From assembly GCF_022539315.1 (NCBI RefSeq), contig NC_066315.1, positions 122,787,874 through 122,851,873 of the forward strand: a DNA stretch of 64,000 nucleotides, given 5' to 3'. This DNA comes from Serinus canaria. Taxonomy: Eukaryota > Chordata > Aves > Passeriformes > Fringillidae. Shown here piece by piece: positions 47,420 through 60,300 of this stretch. The notes under the pieces are model-generated. The model worked only from the letters and a program-made list of their open reading frames with translations, had not been told where the DNA came from and did no database searches. A program made the position numbers and the translations under genes. Numbering within the stretch: position 1 is the first letter of the stretch; the number at the start of each line of letters is the position of its first letter.

Positions 47420-50400
47420 GTCTGTGCACATAAGGAGAGGCTGCAGTATCAGTCACTCCATTGGGTACTCGTGGGACTGGGGAGCAGAGCACAACAGAGC
47501 AGAGCTGACGCTGCCCAGCAGCCTCATTCAGGGTTGGGAGTGAAAAGGAAGGCCATCCAAGAGCCCCTGAGAATATTTTACTCCAAAGAAGAGAAAGAAA
47601 AAAATTCAGCATGTTCCCTTTGACATGGTCCCACAAGCCACTTTGAGCTGGGGCTTCCTTCAGTCATGAGAAAAAAAGCCGAACAACAAAAACCTAATTC
47701 TAGGGGGAAAAAATTAAATATAGTCATGATGCTCTGCAGCACGTTTCTGTGGTGAGGGATCCAGGATGGAACCAATGTCCCCAGAAGTCACTGGAGACAC
47801 TCCCTGGTTTTGAGAACTGCAAAGTCAGGCTTGAGTCAAAGTTAGCAGGCAGCACAAGTCAGAAAGCTCTGCTGGCAAAAGGGGTACCGAAGCTGACTTA
47901 ACAGAAAACAACCAAATCTGCAAAACAGACTTGAAATTTTTTCCTTTTGTAAGGCTGAGATGCAGCTCTATCTCAGAGTGCAGAGAGGAATTTAGTGACC
48001 CAATGAGACATATGGCAGGATTTGTGGAAGCACCTTTTCTTCTTTTTATAGATAATTTTCCCTTCCTTGCACCAACATCATATGAGTCGCAGAACTCAGG
48101 CTGTCTGTGCTGTCCAGATAGACAAAGATGGCATCATGATGTTACAACTCCTTGTTTTTTAACCTGGGGGAATGATACAAGATCCTTGGGTACCTCTGGA
48201 GCTCAGATCACTGTCTTTGGAAACTGCTGAGATACTGACAGCAGGGTAATTTTGTGTGTTCATTTTACCTCTCTGTTCATTAAAGAGGAAGCTTATGAGG
48301 ATCAGATGTTCAGAAGTGCCTTGTTTTTATGTCAGGGGTTATATGTTTCAGTGATATGTGAGGCCCTTCTCCTACTTGTTAGGGCCATTATAAGGTTCAA
48401 AAGCACTTTCTGAGGAAAGACAGAGTATAAATACATGCTACATGATTTCATTTTGCAAGTAATCTTAGTAAGTGACCCTCATCAGGGATGTGTAAAAGGT
48501 CTTCCTTCTTTAAATGTCTAAAATCAGTTTTTACATTTAGAGGACTGCATAAGGAACTTGCAGGAATCAGGCAAAGATCTCAGGATTTCTGAGATAATAA
48601 TTAGTATTTTAAAATGATGAAACAACATGAAGAAGAGTGCTACGTGTTTATCTCCATGGAGAAAAATAAATTACCTTCTACTACAGAAAAGCAACTTGGT
48701 TAGCAACTTGGATACTTGTAAGGAATGAAAACAGTAGTGCCAGGGCAAGTGCAACCCAATTAGCAATTGACAGAGAATGAAAATATGTTGTACTGGAGAA
48801 TGCAGACTAGCAACATGCTTTACTGCACATTACCTGAATATATAAAATAAATGCTGAGTTAGCATTAGTGTCTTCATTAAAATACCTATAATGTGTAGGT
48901 GAGCTAAATGATAAGGTGGGAAAATTACTGAGGAATTGTAAATATTAGGACCTTAAGAACTTGTGCTTGAAACTAAGTATGAACCTAAACAGATGTGGGA
49001 GCAGTAGCTCATTGTTAAAATTGGAATCAGAAGTGAACATTTCAAGTAAGCCAAGGAAGCATAGAGATTAGGAAAATATTGTGGTCAAGCAAGCAATGTA
49101 AGGATGGATGCTATATAGACTTCCTGAGGGGAGAAATTCAGGAGATGGTTTTTACACATGCCAAGAATGTGCCATTGCCAGCCTTTACATCAGTGTGAAG
49201 AAAAAGTGGAAACATGTATCAGTGATCCAAAACGGCTTCCAGAAAAAAAAAAAAGGGTTCAAAAAACTATTCAGGCAAACTGCCATGGCTGGAGGCAGAG
49301 GAGGGAGGAAGTGAGAAGGAAGGGCTCACAGTGAAAAGCAGTGCCACAGCTCATGATGCCCTTAGGTCATAGGCAGGCTAGGCATGGAGGTTTGATTCCC
49401 AGGGACTAATGCCACCATGGTCACCTGACAGGCCAAAACCAGAGGGTGTTGCCCTTAATCAGGAGCAAACTGAGATTATCTGTCCCTGCTGCAGAGGTAA
49501 AGACTGATGGTAAGCTAGAGACAGCTTCGGCTGTCTTAGGAAAAGAGATCCTTCTGCAAGGTAAGAGTTAATCCTGGATGCATGTCTGTAATCCTGAAAA
49601 CGTTGTGAACAGAGAGAAAGCTAAACACATAAAGAGATCCATAAAGAAAGCAAAATCAGTAGTAGGAAGTGGAGACGGGGTGAGGGCAGGAGGTTCAGTG
49701 TGGCCAAGTAAAGATGCAAGCGATTAGGATGAGCAATAAGCAAAGGCCTTCCAACTATAAACAGGCTGGGGAAAGAGGACTCCGGGAAAGCTGTACAAAC
49801 AAGCAGCAGTGATTTTAAAAAGATATTTAGAGGAGGAAAAATAAATCTTGAATAGAGTCCTTCAGAAAGTGCTTGACAGGAGCACGGTCACGTGGAATCA
49901 GCATTCAGAGAAGGGCACGCTGTCCCCAGCACACCCCCTCTGCCAACACTGTCTGACGAGCAAGGACATGCACTGCCATCCCTAGAGAGCAGACTGAGGT
50001 TTGGATCTCATCTGTGCAGGTGCTGGAGGTTGTGGCAGTTCTAAGGAATACTTTATATTTTATTAATATTTTGAAATTCTTTTACACTGAGTTGATGAAC
50101 AGGTTAAGAGACCATTATCTAGGATATGAAGCCTTAATCTGTCAGCTACCACTGTTTCATAGACAATTTTTCAGCCCTCTCGGTCATTATATTTTATATA
50201 TTTACATTAGAAAACATGAAGAGAAAATCCTGATAATTTTAATCAGCTTATAGCCTGAATTGCTGCAGAGAGAAAAATTTAAAAAAGGAAATAAAAAGGG
50301 AGAAAGATGTTTTTCCATTATTTCCTTTCAGGAGAAAATTAGATACCACATGGTCATAAAGCCCTGAATTGAGAGCAACAACAAGTCCCTTTTCCCAAAG

Positions 50401-50744
50401 ATTTTACAATGTGGAAAGGATAAAAAAATGGGTTTGTGTGTAGAGGGGATAAATGGTCTTTTCATATCCATAAATGCTTTATTTTTGCATGAGTCATTGT
50501 GGGTTTGAGTAAGTCCTTTAAAATGCCTCACATTTTGGCTCTGGGCATGGACATCCTCTGTCAAAAATCAAGTTTGTTAAGGCTACTTGAAAAATCTGCA
50601 TGAGCTAGGGAAACTCAGAGCTGCTCCCACCACTGCAGACCCCATCCCAGTTCATGATTGTGTCTGTGCTGGTGGCCCTGCAGCCAACACCATCTTGGAG
50701 CTTCAACGTGTGCACCTAAGCCTGCTTGGATCCCTGCACAGTGC
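47420..50744. other. Intergenic, nothing recognised
   Basis: AT-leaning unique DNA. A small AGCAACTTGG duplication occurs near 48689. No gene or interspersed repeat is recognised. Confidence 0.65.
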
Positions 50745-51139
50745 TGTGAGCAGGGATGTGTCACAGACACATTTTATGAAAAATCCTTTCATTAGGATCT
50801 TTTCTCCTGAGAAGCTGAGAAGCTTCAGCTTCTCCATGTTCTGCTGCTTTGAAATGTGATTTGGAGAATTGTTCACCCAGCATGTGAAATTGTTTTTACT
50901 TGATGACCAATGACAGACACCAGTGTCGAGGCTGTGAGCAGTCACAAGATTTTATTGTCATTCCTCTCTATTCTTTGCTATCCTTCTGATGAAATCCTTT
51001 CTTCTATTATTTTAGTATAGTTTTAGTATATCATTTTCTTTTAATGTAATATATTTAATAAAATCATAAACCAGCCTTCTGAAACATGGAGTCAAGACTC
51101 TCATCTCTTCCCATGTCGGGATTGCCTGCAAATTCCACA
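50745..51139 (+). mobile_element. Solo ERV LTR, passerine type, plus strand
   Basis: Starts TGTGAGCAGGGATGTGTCAC and ends about CAAATTCCACA, with the family's typical end section reading GCCTTCTGAAACATGGAGTC. An AATAAA signal is at 51057-51062. The middle (about 50830-50930) differs from the form I remember and may be deleted or diverged. There is no adjacent retroviral coding sequence. The flanking 6-mers CAGTGC and GGATGC match at only 3 of 6 positions, so the target-site duplication has decayed or the ends are slightly off. Confidence 0.8.
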
Positions 51140-53820
51140 GGATGCATGAGCACATCTATGGAGAGGGAGACTAACTGGTACTAGCAACCAGTTTTGGAGT
51201 CTTTGAGTGGGTTTTTTCTTTGTGTTTTTGTCTAGAAAACATCCCTGAGGAGGGTGAGGGTGGTTCCTGTCAGGAAGGTCTGTTGTGCCAGCACTTAAAC
51301 AGGATCTCTTCAGGATGCTTGCACTTAAGTCCTGCCGTTACACATTTCTGGAGCCTTTTCCAGTCCTTTTACCTCAGCCTGAAAGCTTTCAATTGTTCCC
51401 TCAGTGTTCCAGCACTGGAATCAGCTCAGGTCCCTGGGTGGGGATCCCTTCTGGGCCATGGCATTGCTCCACAAGCAGCCCTGTTTGCTGGGACACCGTC
51501 AGAGCTCCCAGAGCTGTGCCAATGCTGCTGTCAGGGCTCTGTGTGCACACATCCAGGCTAAAGGGCTTGGGGACAGGAAGGAAAACACAAGTGGGGGGAG
51601 GATTTGTAGCCCTCCTGGGTGACTTTTTACCTGACAAAATTATTTCTCTATCTGTCTTCCCGGAAGAGGCAGGGGAAAGGTGTGGGAAGAGCCTCCAGGA
51701 GCGTGGATATCTGTAACAGCTCATGTTGCAGGGTTTCTGGACCACATGTTTGCCTTTTATCACTACAAGCCATGCCTGAGACATGGAGAAGGCCTCACAG
51801 AAAACCTGCTCTGAGTGGCTTTCCTCCTGTGAATGGAGTTGCTCAGAATTGTTCTGGGAAGAGGGAGGGATGTTCAAGCAGAAACTTTGGAAGACAGCAC
51901 TTTGAATGATGAAGGTAATTCCCTTACCCAGTGGAAAAGCTCTTCACCTCCCTTTTGGCCCATTTGGCCTCTTCCATTGCTGAATAAGAATCACTAAAGC
52001 TTCTGACAATTAGCAAATGGTAAGCCAGGTCTCAATGCTGGAAAAAGGCTATCCCTGGGGATTTTATTGAACTACATATTAAAATAAATTATACAATCAG
52101 AACAGTAGCGCTGCATTGCCTGTTTGATATAAAAATCAGCTTTGTCCCATCTATTTGCCTCCCAATGTACTTTGAATACTTCTAATGGGAGATTTCCAGC
52201 ATGGAATGACTGGGAGAGGCTGCACTGTCACTCAGCTTTTCTTTCTTTGCAGCCACCAGGCTATGGCTGGATTTGTGCCTGACACCTTAGTGCCATGCCT
52301 GCCACATATTCTCATCCATTAATGAGCCTCTCTCCTACTCTGAATGTTACTTGTCACACGGGGAAGGTGAATCTGTTAAAAGGTGAGTCATGAAACAGTC
52401 AAGACCAAGCAGAAGAAGCCACAGAGACTCCCTTAACAAGCAATGGCCACCTGATGCAGCCAACAGAAGGGAGTTTTCAGCCATTTTAATGAAAAATCAT
52501 AGCCAAGACAGCAGTCAGATCTGAATTTCTCTTTTTATCTCACTACAGTGCTCTGCAGCCAAGACATCACCTAATTTAGCTGAATCCATTGTCACCCTGC
52601 CATTAGGCCCTGCCGAGGAGCTGCAGGTACCCTGCAGGATTCAGTGCAGCCAAGAGAAACCTCTGAGGGTGCATTTTTGCTCCATTCAATCAAACTGATT
52701 TGCTGCCAGGCCAACATGCATGTGACACACTTAAACCCCCTTTAACCTGGGTGCCCTCAGAGTTCCTGGGTTTATGAAGATATGGCACAGCTCAATCCTG
52801 CTGGCATTTAATTGCCAGCACTCTCTGTGGCAGGTACCAGAGTCACCATTTCCACCTGCCTGGCTAACCCCAAAACAAGCACTGGGTCTGCTCATCCCAC
52901 AGGGCATCCCACCAGGAAATGTCTGACCCAAGGAAGCAAACTGCAGTTCAAAATAGTGGCCATGATTGATAAGGAGCACTGCCCAACCTTCCTCTCCTGG
53001 AAAAGAAACTGCTCAGCCTCCAGACCTGTCAGCAGGGTCAGATAAATTACTTTAGAAAAATAAGTATCAGATTAATTATTTCAGAAATTGAATAGGACAA
53101 ATACAATTTTGAGAACAGACTTGGCAAAAATGTGGAAAGAGGAGAAGTAGTAGTGAGGCCAGAACACCACCAGGTTTAGGAGTAACCCAGCATGCCTTGG
53201 ACATCTGATGGATCCTCAGCAGCACATGGCCAGACACACTTAGTAGTTTTGAGGAAACACATTTAAAGCAGGACCAGCACTGTGCTTCTTTTTTAACTTC
53301 AGTCACCAGATGCAGATTTCCTTCCACAAGGGCTCAAGGATATCTGTCACCCTTCACAAAGAAAACAACAGTAGATGCTGTATGACCTTTCTTCTGGGAT
53401 CAACATGTACTTCCCACGTACACCCTTACATCTGACCCAGCCTGCATGTCAGAGCAAGGGAAGGAAACAGAGAGCCAGGAGAGACCATGGAGGCAGGTCA
53501 ACACCAAGAGGAACCTTCACCTTCTTTGGCATTAACATCACCTCTCTCTTATCTTACCTTAGCAGCAACCCCTCCTTCTTCATCCTTAAGAACCTCCTTC
53601 AAATGAACCACAGTTGAAACTTGAGATGAAAAGCAGCAGGCAGACTTCAGCTCATATAGTCCATGGTGGTGGTGAGGGTGGCAGGGCCATGGTGCAGGGC
53701 TGCCTGAGCCTGGGTGCAGTGAGATCCTGCCAGAGCAGAGCAAATGCCACAGCTGAAGCCAAGAAGGGTGGCAGGAGCTGGTGAAGCAGCTGAAAAGTCT
53801 CTTGGGGTAGCTGCATCCCC
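51140..53820. other. Intergenic, nothing recognised
   Basis: Unique sequence between two LTRs. Overlapping short open frames at 51.2-51.9 kb show no family resemblance, and there is no retroviral coding sequence linking the LTRs, which are in opposite orientation. Confidence 0.65.
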
Positions 53821-54449
53821 TGTTGTAGTCTCTTGGGGCTTCTGCTGGTCAGAGTGACCCCGAGATAGGTTAAAAAGTCTTTTCCCAGCTCGGCAGTCGA
53901 AGAAGGAGTCAGGGCTCTTCATTTCTCCGTCTCAAGGTTGCTTATTGCATCTTATCTATAAAATTCTTTCTCCTGACCTGCCAAGGTCCACTCAGCAAGA
54001 CAGTCCGAGGCATTCACACTGCCCCCAGGGTGGTGTTACCTTTTTATAGTAAAAACTACGTGTACAATATTTACAATTACTTTCCAATACCTATCACCTA
54101 TGTTAGACAGAGAGCTTCTACTCTACACCAATCTAAAAGTGCCAACACCATCCAGAAGATGGAGGCCAAGAAGAAAAAGGAGAAAAGCTGGACACGCCTC
54201 AGTTCCTCCATCTTGCCCCCTGAACCCCCATTCTAAAAACCCCAAAAATCTCTTTTTCACCCCGTGATAAATCCACTGTCATTCTACTTAAACTGTCGTG
54301 GCTTGCAGATCTTCATGTAAGGTTGGTAATTTGCTCCATGGGTCATAATCAAAACTACAGGTGTCTTGGGTCTGTGCCAGGGTCTCTGAGCTCCCTGGCA
54401 GGGGTCTTGGCAGTCCAGGACAGCCAGAGGGATGTCCTGAATTCCGACA
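53821..54449 (-). mobile_element. Probable solo ERV LTR, passerine type, minus strand
   Basis: On the minus strand it can be read as TGTCGGAATTCAGGACATCC... to ...GACTACAACA, about 630 bp. It has a TATAAAAAGG box (about 54052-54043) followed at typical LTR distance by an AATAAG signal near 53946-53941. The sequence matches a repeat I associate with songbird genomes, but I cannot name the family securely. Ends are approximate and I find no target-site duplication. The 11-mer GTCTCTTGGGG occurs both just inside the left end and 30 bp outside it. Confidence 0.65.
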
Positions 54450-56399
54450 GTCATCTTGAGGCAGCACTGGGTGTTCTGGTGTCTGTAGAGAGGAAAAGAG
54501 AAAGGCAGGAAGGTGAGAAGAGGATCAGCCATTGAGCAGTGGGAAGGAGAAAGGGGCTCTGCATGAGCCATATGACTGCTGAGTTTTTTCACTTTCTCCC
54601 AGCTCTTGGCACAGATAAGAGAAATCCTTTTCCAGACCCTGCCAAGCTGACATGCCAATCAAGCTCTTTTCCATCCACATGCTGAAATGTGCAATTAAAA
54701 GTTTCAGAAAGATCCAGTTAAACTTGATGTAAACCACAGACTCATATTTTCTACCAGCCTCCCACAAAGCCTTTCATACCTAACCTAGCTCAGCGTTGCC
54801 AACTCTCCTGCTATATTTCTTGATAATGTCTTGTGATAACGGACATTTTTCCTGAAGCCCCAGCTCCCAAATGGAAATCATTACACGAGAATCTCAGCTT
54901 TCATTAGAAAGTAGATTTCTATCCCTCGGGGCCATGAAAGAAAGCTCAAAGCTGTGAATCAAGAAAATCATGCTGGCTTAGAAAACAGAAGGCAACACAA
55001 AAGAAGCCAAGGGTAACTACTGGGACCTTGGGTCAGCACAGCTCCTGGACCAGGACAGCTGGGGCAGTCCCTGCAGGGCCCTGGTACCATGCACTGCAAA
55101 ATAAAGGTGCATAAACTTGTCTTTAGTAGTTGTTGGGTGATAGGACACCTTCACTATGCCCTATTTTGGAGTGCACAGATGTAAAAAGAGATTCAGCAAT
55201 AGACACAGGCACAGACCCACGTCATATATGTGGCCTGCTGCTGTAGACACAGTCACACCAACATAAAACCCAGATGAATCCATCATCCTCACCAGCATCC
55301 CACTACAGAGATTGTTCAATTAAAAGGAGGCTACAAAAATAGCCCAAAGATTCTTAGTTTTCTGATCACACTGTTCAGAATACAGCAAAAAATGACAAGT
55401 GCTCACATTTTGCCTCCTGACTTTTCTAACTAAACTCCTCCCCGAGTACAAAAAAAGGATACAGAAAGAAGCAATTTAATCCTCACCCTAATATGAAAAT
55501 ACTTTCAAAAGGAGAAGAAAGAACAGAATCTGAACCTTTTGCTTGGCATTTCTGTCACTCTTATATATAAAAGATTTCACTTAGGTGCATGCTTAAACTG
55601 TTATATTTTAATTTTTATAGCATAAGCATCTGATTTTCCATACAGAAAGAGCTGGCTGTTCCCAGCTCTTTCTGCCAGTGAAGGACAGTGTTTCTTAGAG
55701 CAAGCAGATCACTGGCCTTTCTGCCAAGATGCAGCAAAACACAGAGGTAGGGGCTACACTCCTGCCCTGCTCCAGTCTTCTTCAGGGCTGAAGTGAACTG
55801 CTATAGAAAAGGAGCAGGAAGTGAAGTTTTGGATTCCTCAAAAAGGCAAAATGTTTTGTGACCTCTGTAACAGCACTGCAGAAATCCAGCTGTCTCATGA
55901 GCAAGCACCAGACAGAGCAGCATTAGTAAGCTGTGCACTCAGGGGCTCAGCCCAATGCTTTGCTTGGAGAGGAAATTGCTCGTGTAAAGGTTTTTAAAGC
56001 TCACATGTGCACACACCCTGCTCAGAAAAAAATATTCTGAGCTTTTTTCTCTTAACACTTCTCATTTTCTAACTAAGATAATTGAATGACTCAGTGAGCA
56101 TGGCTGGCATTAAAATCTTGGGGGAGGGAAAAGCAGAGGTAGCAAGCTCTAAATCCTCTGCCAAATCCCCTTTTCATAATTTATAGTCTGTCACCAGTTT
56201 ATCACCGAGAACTGTCCCTCTTTTTCTCATTCTCCAGGCTCCTTTCCCAGTGGACAGTCCATGCCAGCTGTCTCGGCAGCAGGAACGTCCTTTTTTTCCC
56301 AAGCCTCGACCTGTGGGAAAATCTTCATTGGCCAGTAATTGATTCCACCCTGCCAGCTCCATTACTTTAGTCTACAGTCAAACTGCCAGCAAGCTGGAG
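54450..56399. other. Intergenic, only one hairpin
   Basis: Unique AT-leaning sequence with the 13-bp inverted repeat at 55643. No gene is recognised. Confidence 0.65.
55643..55674. repeat. Perfect inverted repeat, 13-bp arms
   Basis: CAGAAAGAGCTGG (55643-55655) and its exact reverse complement at 55662-55674 are separated by 6 nt. No gene or element is adjacent. Confidence 0.9.
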
Positions 56400-56610
56400 A
56401 CAGGCAGCCCCAGCCCTCCCCTGCTCCTGCTATTGAGCCGCCCCTGCCCGGCCCGCTGGCTGCCCGGCGCTGAGCTGATGTGTCAGCCCGCCCTGCAATT
56501 AGCACTAATCTGAAAATTGGCCTTTGCTAGCAAAGCCAAGCACCTGACAGCTAATTGTTGATGTCAGATTGATGTGCATTTAATATGGAAAGGTTATTTA
56601 TCAAAGAGTA
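56400..56610. promoter_or_regulatory. Candidate conserved enhancer, homeodomain-motif dense
   Basis: A short GC-rich patch (56400-56500) runs into a motif-dense stretch. It has CAATTAG, ACTAATC, the perfect 14-bp palindrome CTTTGCTAGCAAAG (56522-56535), CACCTG, GCTAATTG, TGATGTCAGATTGATG and a TTTAATATGG tail. The density of TAAT and TGATTG-type motifs is well above the flanks. No coding signal. Confidence 0.35.
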
Positions 56611-57206
56611 CTTTTTTTTTTTTTTTTCCTGTTGGTCTTATTTTGTCCTTGTATTGCCACAGGCGCTTACAGCCCACAGACCAATAAAGATCTTATACTT
56701 CATTTAACTTGAGGAGCCTTCTAAATACCCTTTTCAAAGTCTTGGTGTAGGGCAGTGCAGTACTCATCTATTTATAATGTTTATAAAGAAATCGCTGCTA
56801 AGCAAGCAATTATTGGTTTTAGTCTCTCTTTTTGGAATCAAAATATTGGGGGGTGAAGAAAGGTTGATAACAGAATAGCAACTGCTGGCCAGCCCTGGGA
56901 TTAAAAATGAAGTTTTGACTCATCCCCAGAGTCTTGCCAGGCTTTCCTTACACCAGGCTACTTCAATGTTTACAGTATTATTTCTGATTTCCATGGCTGT
57001 GTGTGTTATAGGAAACACACAGGGAAAAATACAGGTCCTGTTGACTTTAACGGAGGTTTTGCCATTCATGAGAACAGAGCAGGGACTTCCCTGGTGGTTT
57101 TGTGGAGACAAAAGGACACGATCCTTCAAGTCCTCATCCTGGCATCAGATGGCAGAAGGTGAAGCTGTACCTGGAGACCCCCTCACACTGCAGTGAATTG
57201 GCTGAC

Positions 57207-57273
<67 letters not shown>

Positions 57274-57319
57274 ATCTATCTATCATTCTATCTATTTACC
57301 TATCTATCCATCCATCCAT
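57207..57319 (+). repeat. (ATCT)n / (ATCC)n microsatellite
   Basis: A perfect ATCT array runs from 57207 to 57273 (about 17 units), then interrupted ATCT/ATTT units, ending in a short CATC run (about 57307-57319). It is likely polymorphic. The open frame through it (ISIYLSIYL-type) is an artefact of the repeat. Confidence 0.95.
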
Positions 57320-60300
57320 GTATTGTAAAATGGGTTCTCTTGATGATGAAAGCTGTAGCTTAGTGTTTTCCACAAGTGTCAAGCAATGGCTAGACTGAAA
57401 ACAGGCTGCAATACAAGCATTGCTATTGGGAGCATCTGCCTGATGCTGCACAGGTTGCCATCCAGCACCTCCATAAATAGCCTAAGAAAGCAAATACATC
57501 AGATATTTGAACAAAATCACATTTTTTCACACTGAATACACACATTTTAGGTCATGATAAAGTCCTGCTAAAAACCAATGAGATTTTTCAGTTGCTTAGA
57601 GGAAATTAATATATCTTGTGGAGTCTTGGATCTCAGCAAAGATACAAGCAGTGCATGCAAAGCTCTGCCATAGAACCTGCAGCAAGAAAAAAGCTGATGG
57701 TTTTAAATGAAGCAAGAGAGAAGACATTCTCCAGCATTAAAATCTATGAAAACTGGTAAAAAGAGGGGATAAAAACACAATAGTTTGATATAAATCATAT
57801 TCTGAACAGGGATATGAAAAGTACCAGTGGGAGTTGTGTGAATCAATTGTTCATATTCATTCCACAGGTGGAGAAAAACATTGCTCATATATATTGAACA
57901 TATCTCCTTTTGAATGAAGGCAGTCAGGTATGTTACAGAGTCTTCTGGCCTCTAAACTATCTACCTCTAAACTGACTATCTTTTGAAATATAAAAGTATA
58001 TAATTTGTATTCTTCCACTAACTTCTCACACAAAAATTTAAGTGGAAACTACCCTGCCATGCAGGATCCAGGATCTAGAGAAAGACCTTCATTGCAAAGG
58101 CAAAAACCTTTCAAAAGAAAAAATTAATTAATTAACACTTCATCATTCATTAGGCATTGTCTGCATGACAACATCAGTGCTAAGGTAATGAATGGAGCAA
58201 TGGGAGCAGACGAAGTGGAGGCAACCAGCTTAACTCAGGCTGGGTGTTGGGGCAGGCAGAAGCTGCTCCCAGTACCCAGCATCCAGCAGAGCTGGCAAAG
58301 TCCTGCACGTCCTGGTGGTGCTCAGACAGATAGACATTACACCAAATTTTCATCACCATCAGGCTGCCACTTCACCAAGTCTGCTGTGCTCTGCTGAGAC
58401 CAAAAACCACCCCCCGTGCTCTGAGGAGCCCTGGGCACAGTGATCCTATTGGGCAGAAGCTCCAGAAATTTAGGAAGAGCAGCCCGTGGGCAGGGCTGCG
58501 TGTGCCAGTGGCAGAGCTGTGTGCAGGGCAAGGGGGTGCTGGCAAAGGATGGGTGCATCCTGCACACACCCACCATGGCATGTCCTCCTGCTGGATAATC
58601 ACTGACTCCAGACACCAAACCTCCCTCCTCGTGCCCTCGCAGCCAGTATGGGAACTGAGCAAATGCTTCATTTCAAATACATGCTTCAGCCCCCTGGGTT
58701 GGTCCTTGGTCAGGCTTTAAAGTTGGGAAGTTTTGGCAGCGTTGCTTTCAACTTGGCCAGCAAGGAGATGTTGAAAGTTACACGACTGCATCCACGCTGG
58801 AGTTCTGAAATGTGTTAATTAAGACATTCTGTTACCAACCCTTTCCTTCCTACGCAAGACAAAACCCACCGGGTGCTAAACGTGCCTGAAATGATTCGTA
58901 TGTTTTAATGCTTTCCTGAATATGGATCAATTTTAACACTTTTTGTAACGCCTGTATCCCAGCCAAGACAAAGCTGATGACTCCACTCTGAGTCAAGCAC
59001 ACATTTAACACCCTCTGCTGAATAGGTCCTAGAAGAGGAAAGAGTTCAAGAAGTCAGGGCAGGATAGCAGCTGGGTGGATGTTTCTCTGAGCTGCTCTTA
59101 AAGACTTCCAGTAACAAAAGCCGCACAATTTCCCTCTGGCAATTCATCCTGCTCCTTCAGTTCCCTTACTGATTGAAATTATTTTATGAAGTCTAATGCA
59201 ATGCTCTCCTACTGCAATTTAAACAATCACTTTTCATTCCTGTCTTCCATGGACACAGCAAACACTGCTCCCCACAGCTGATGCATACTTACTCGAAGCC
59301 CTCTGTATTTTCAGTAGTCCAAACAAAACTGATTTGTCAGTGTTTCCTCAGAAATGTATCCCAGGTCCCTGAGTACTGTTTCCCTCTGCATTCTCAAGAA
59401 CTGACCTTTTTGCAGTGCTGAAACTGAAACTGGAACTGTTGCCCCAGTGGAGGCCACGCAAGTGGGAGCAGAGGGGCAGCATGAGGCTGTGGGTCCTATC
59501 AAGCCATTCTCCTATTACTTGTCCCATTGGGACACTTGCCTTCCCCACCACAACACGACAAGGCTGAACTGTCCCCCTCTGCAATGCCATTTTGCAGAAC
59601 TATTGCCTCTCACTTCATCCCTTCACAAGTCAGGAGAGCCACAGGGACCAGGTGCTTCCCCACCACCCCTTTGTGCACCAGGGGTTTGGGCAGGATTCCT
59701 TCAAATCTTGCTATTCCCAAGGGGCAGGCTCTTCTCACCAATCCTTCCTCAATCCAGACATCTCTCCACACATCATCTCCCATTACAGAGCCCTCCATCT
59801 CCCCAGAGAAAATGAAATTCCCACCCAGAAGTCCCCCTGGCACCCTCCAGCCTGCACAGTGCTTTCCCTCCTGGCAGAGCAGGATGGAGCTGACACAGAA
59901 ATGACATGTGTGCACTGTGACAGACCCACTAAGATGTCCTGAGCATGGACAAGCATCCCTGATGCCATGGAGGGGTCCTTGGCGGGGGCCAGTTGCATGA
60001 GGGCATTGATTCCTCTGTTGATCCAGAGGAAAGCTCCTGCTGTCTTGGAGAGCCTCCTCCTCCTCCAGCAGAGCTGAGGGACATCCACAGACTCAAGAAC
60101 TGAGGTGCACATGCCCAGAGCTGATCGTGGAGTCTGATTCCATTCCCCTCACCTTTGAATACAAGGAAGCCAAGAGCCCTGCTCCCCGCTATCCCACTGC
60201 CTGGGGGGCAAACTTGGGCACTTCTGGGGTAACTGCAGGTGAGTTTCCTTCTAACTCCTCCATGATGAATCCCAAAGGATGGGTCTGGTGAGAGACTGCC

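Noticed and set aside
51220..51877. Overlapping frames up to 158 aa between two LTRs
   Set aside because: No retroviral or cellular family resemblance; frames conflict with each other.
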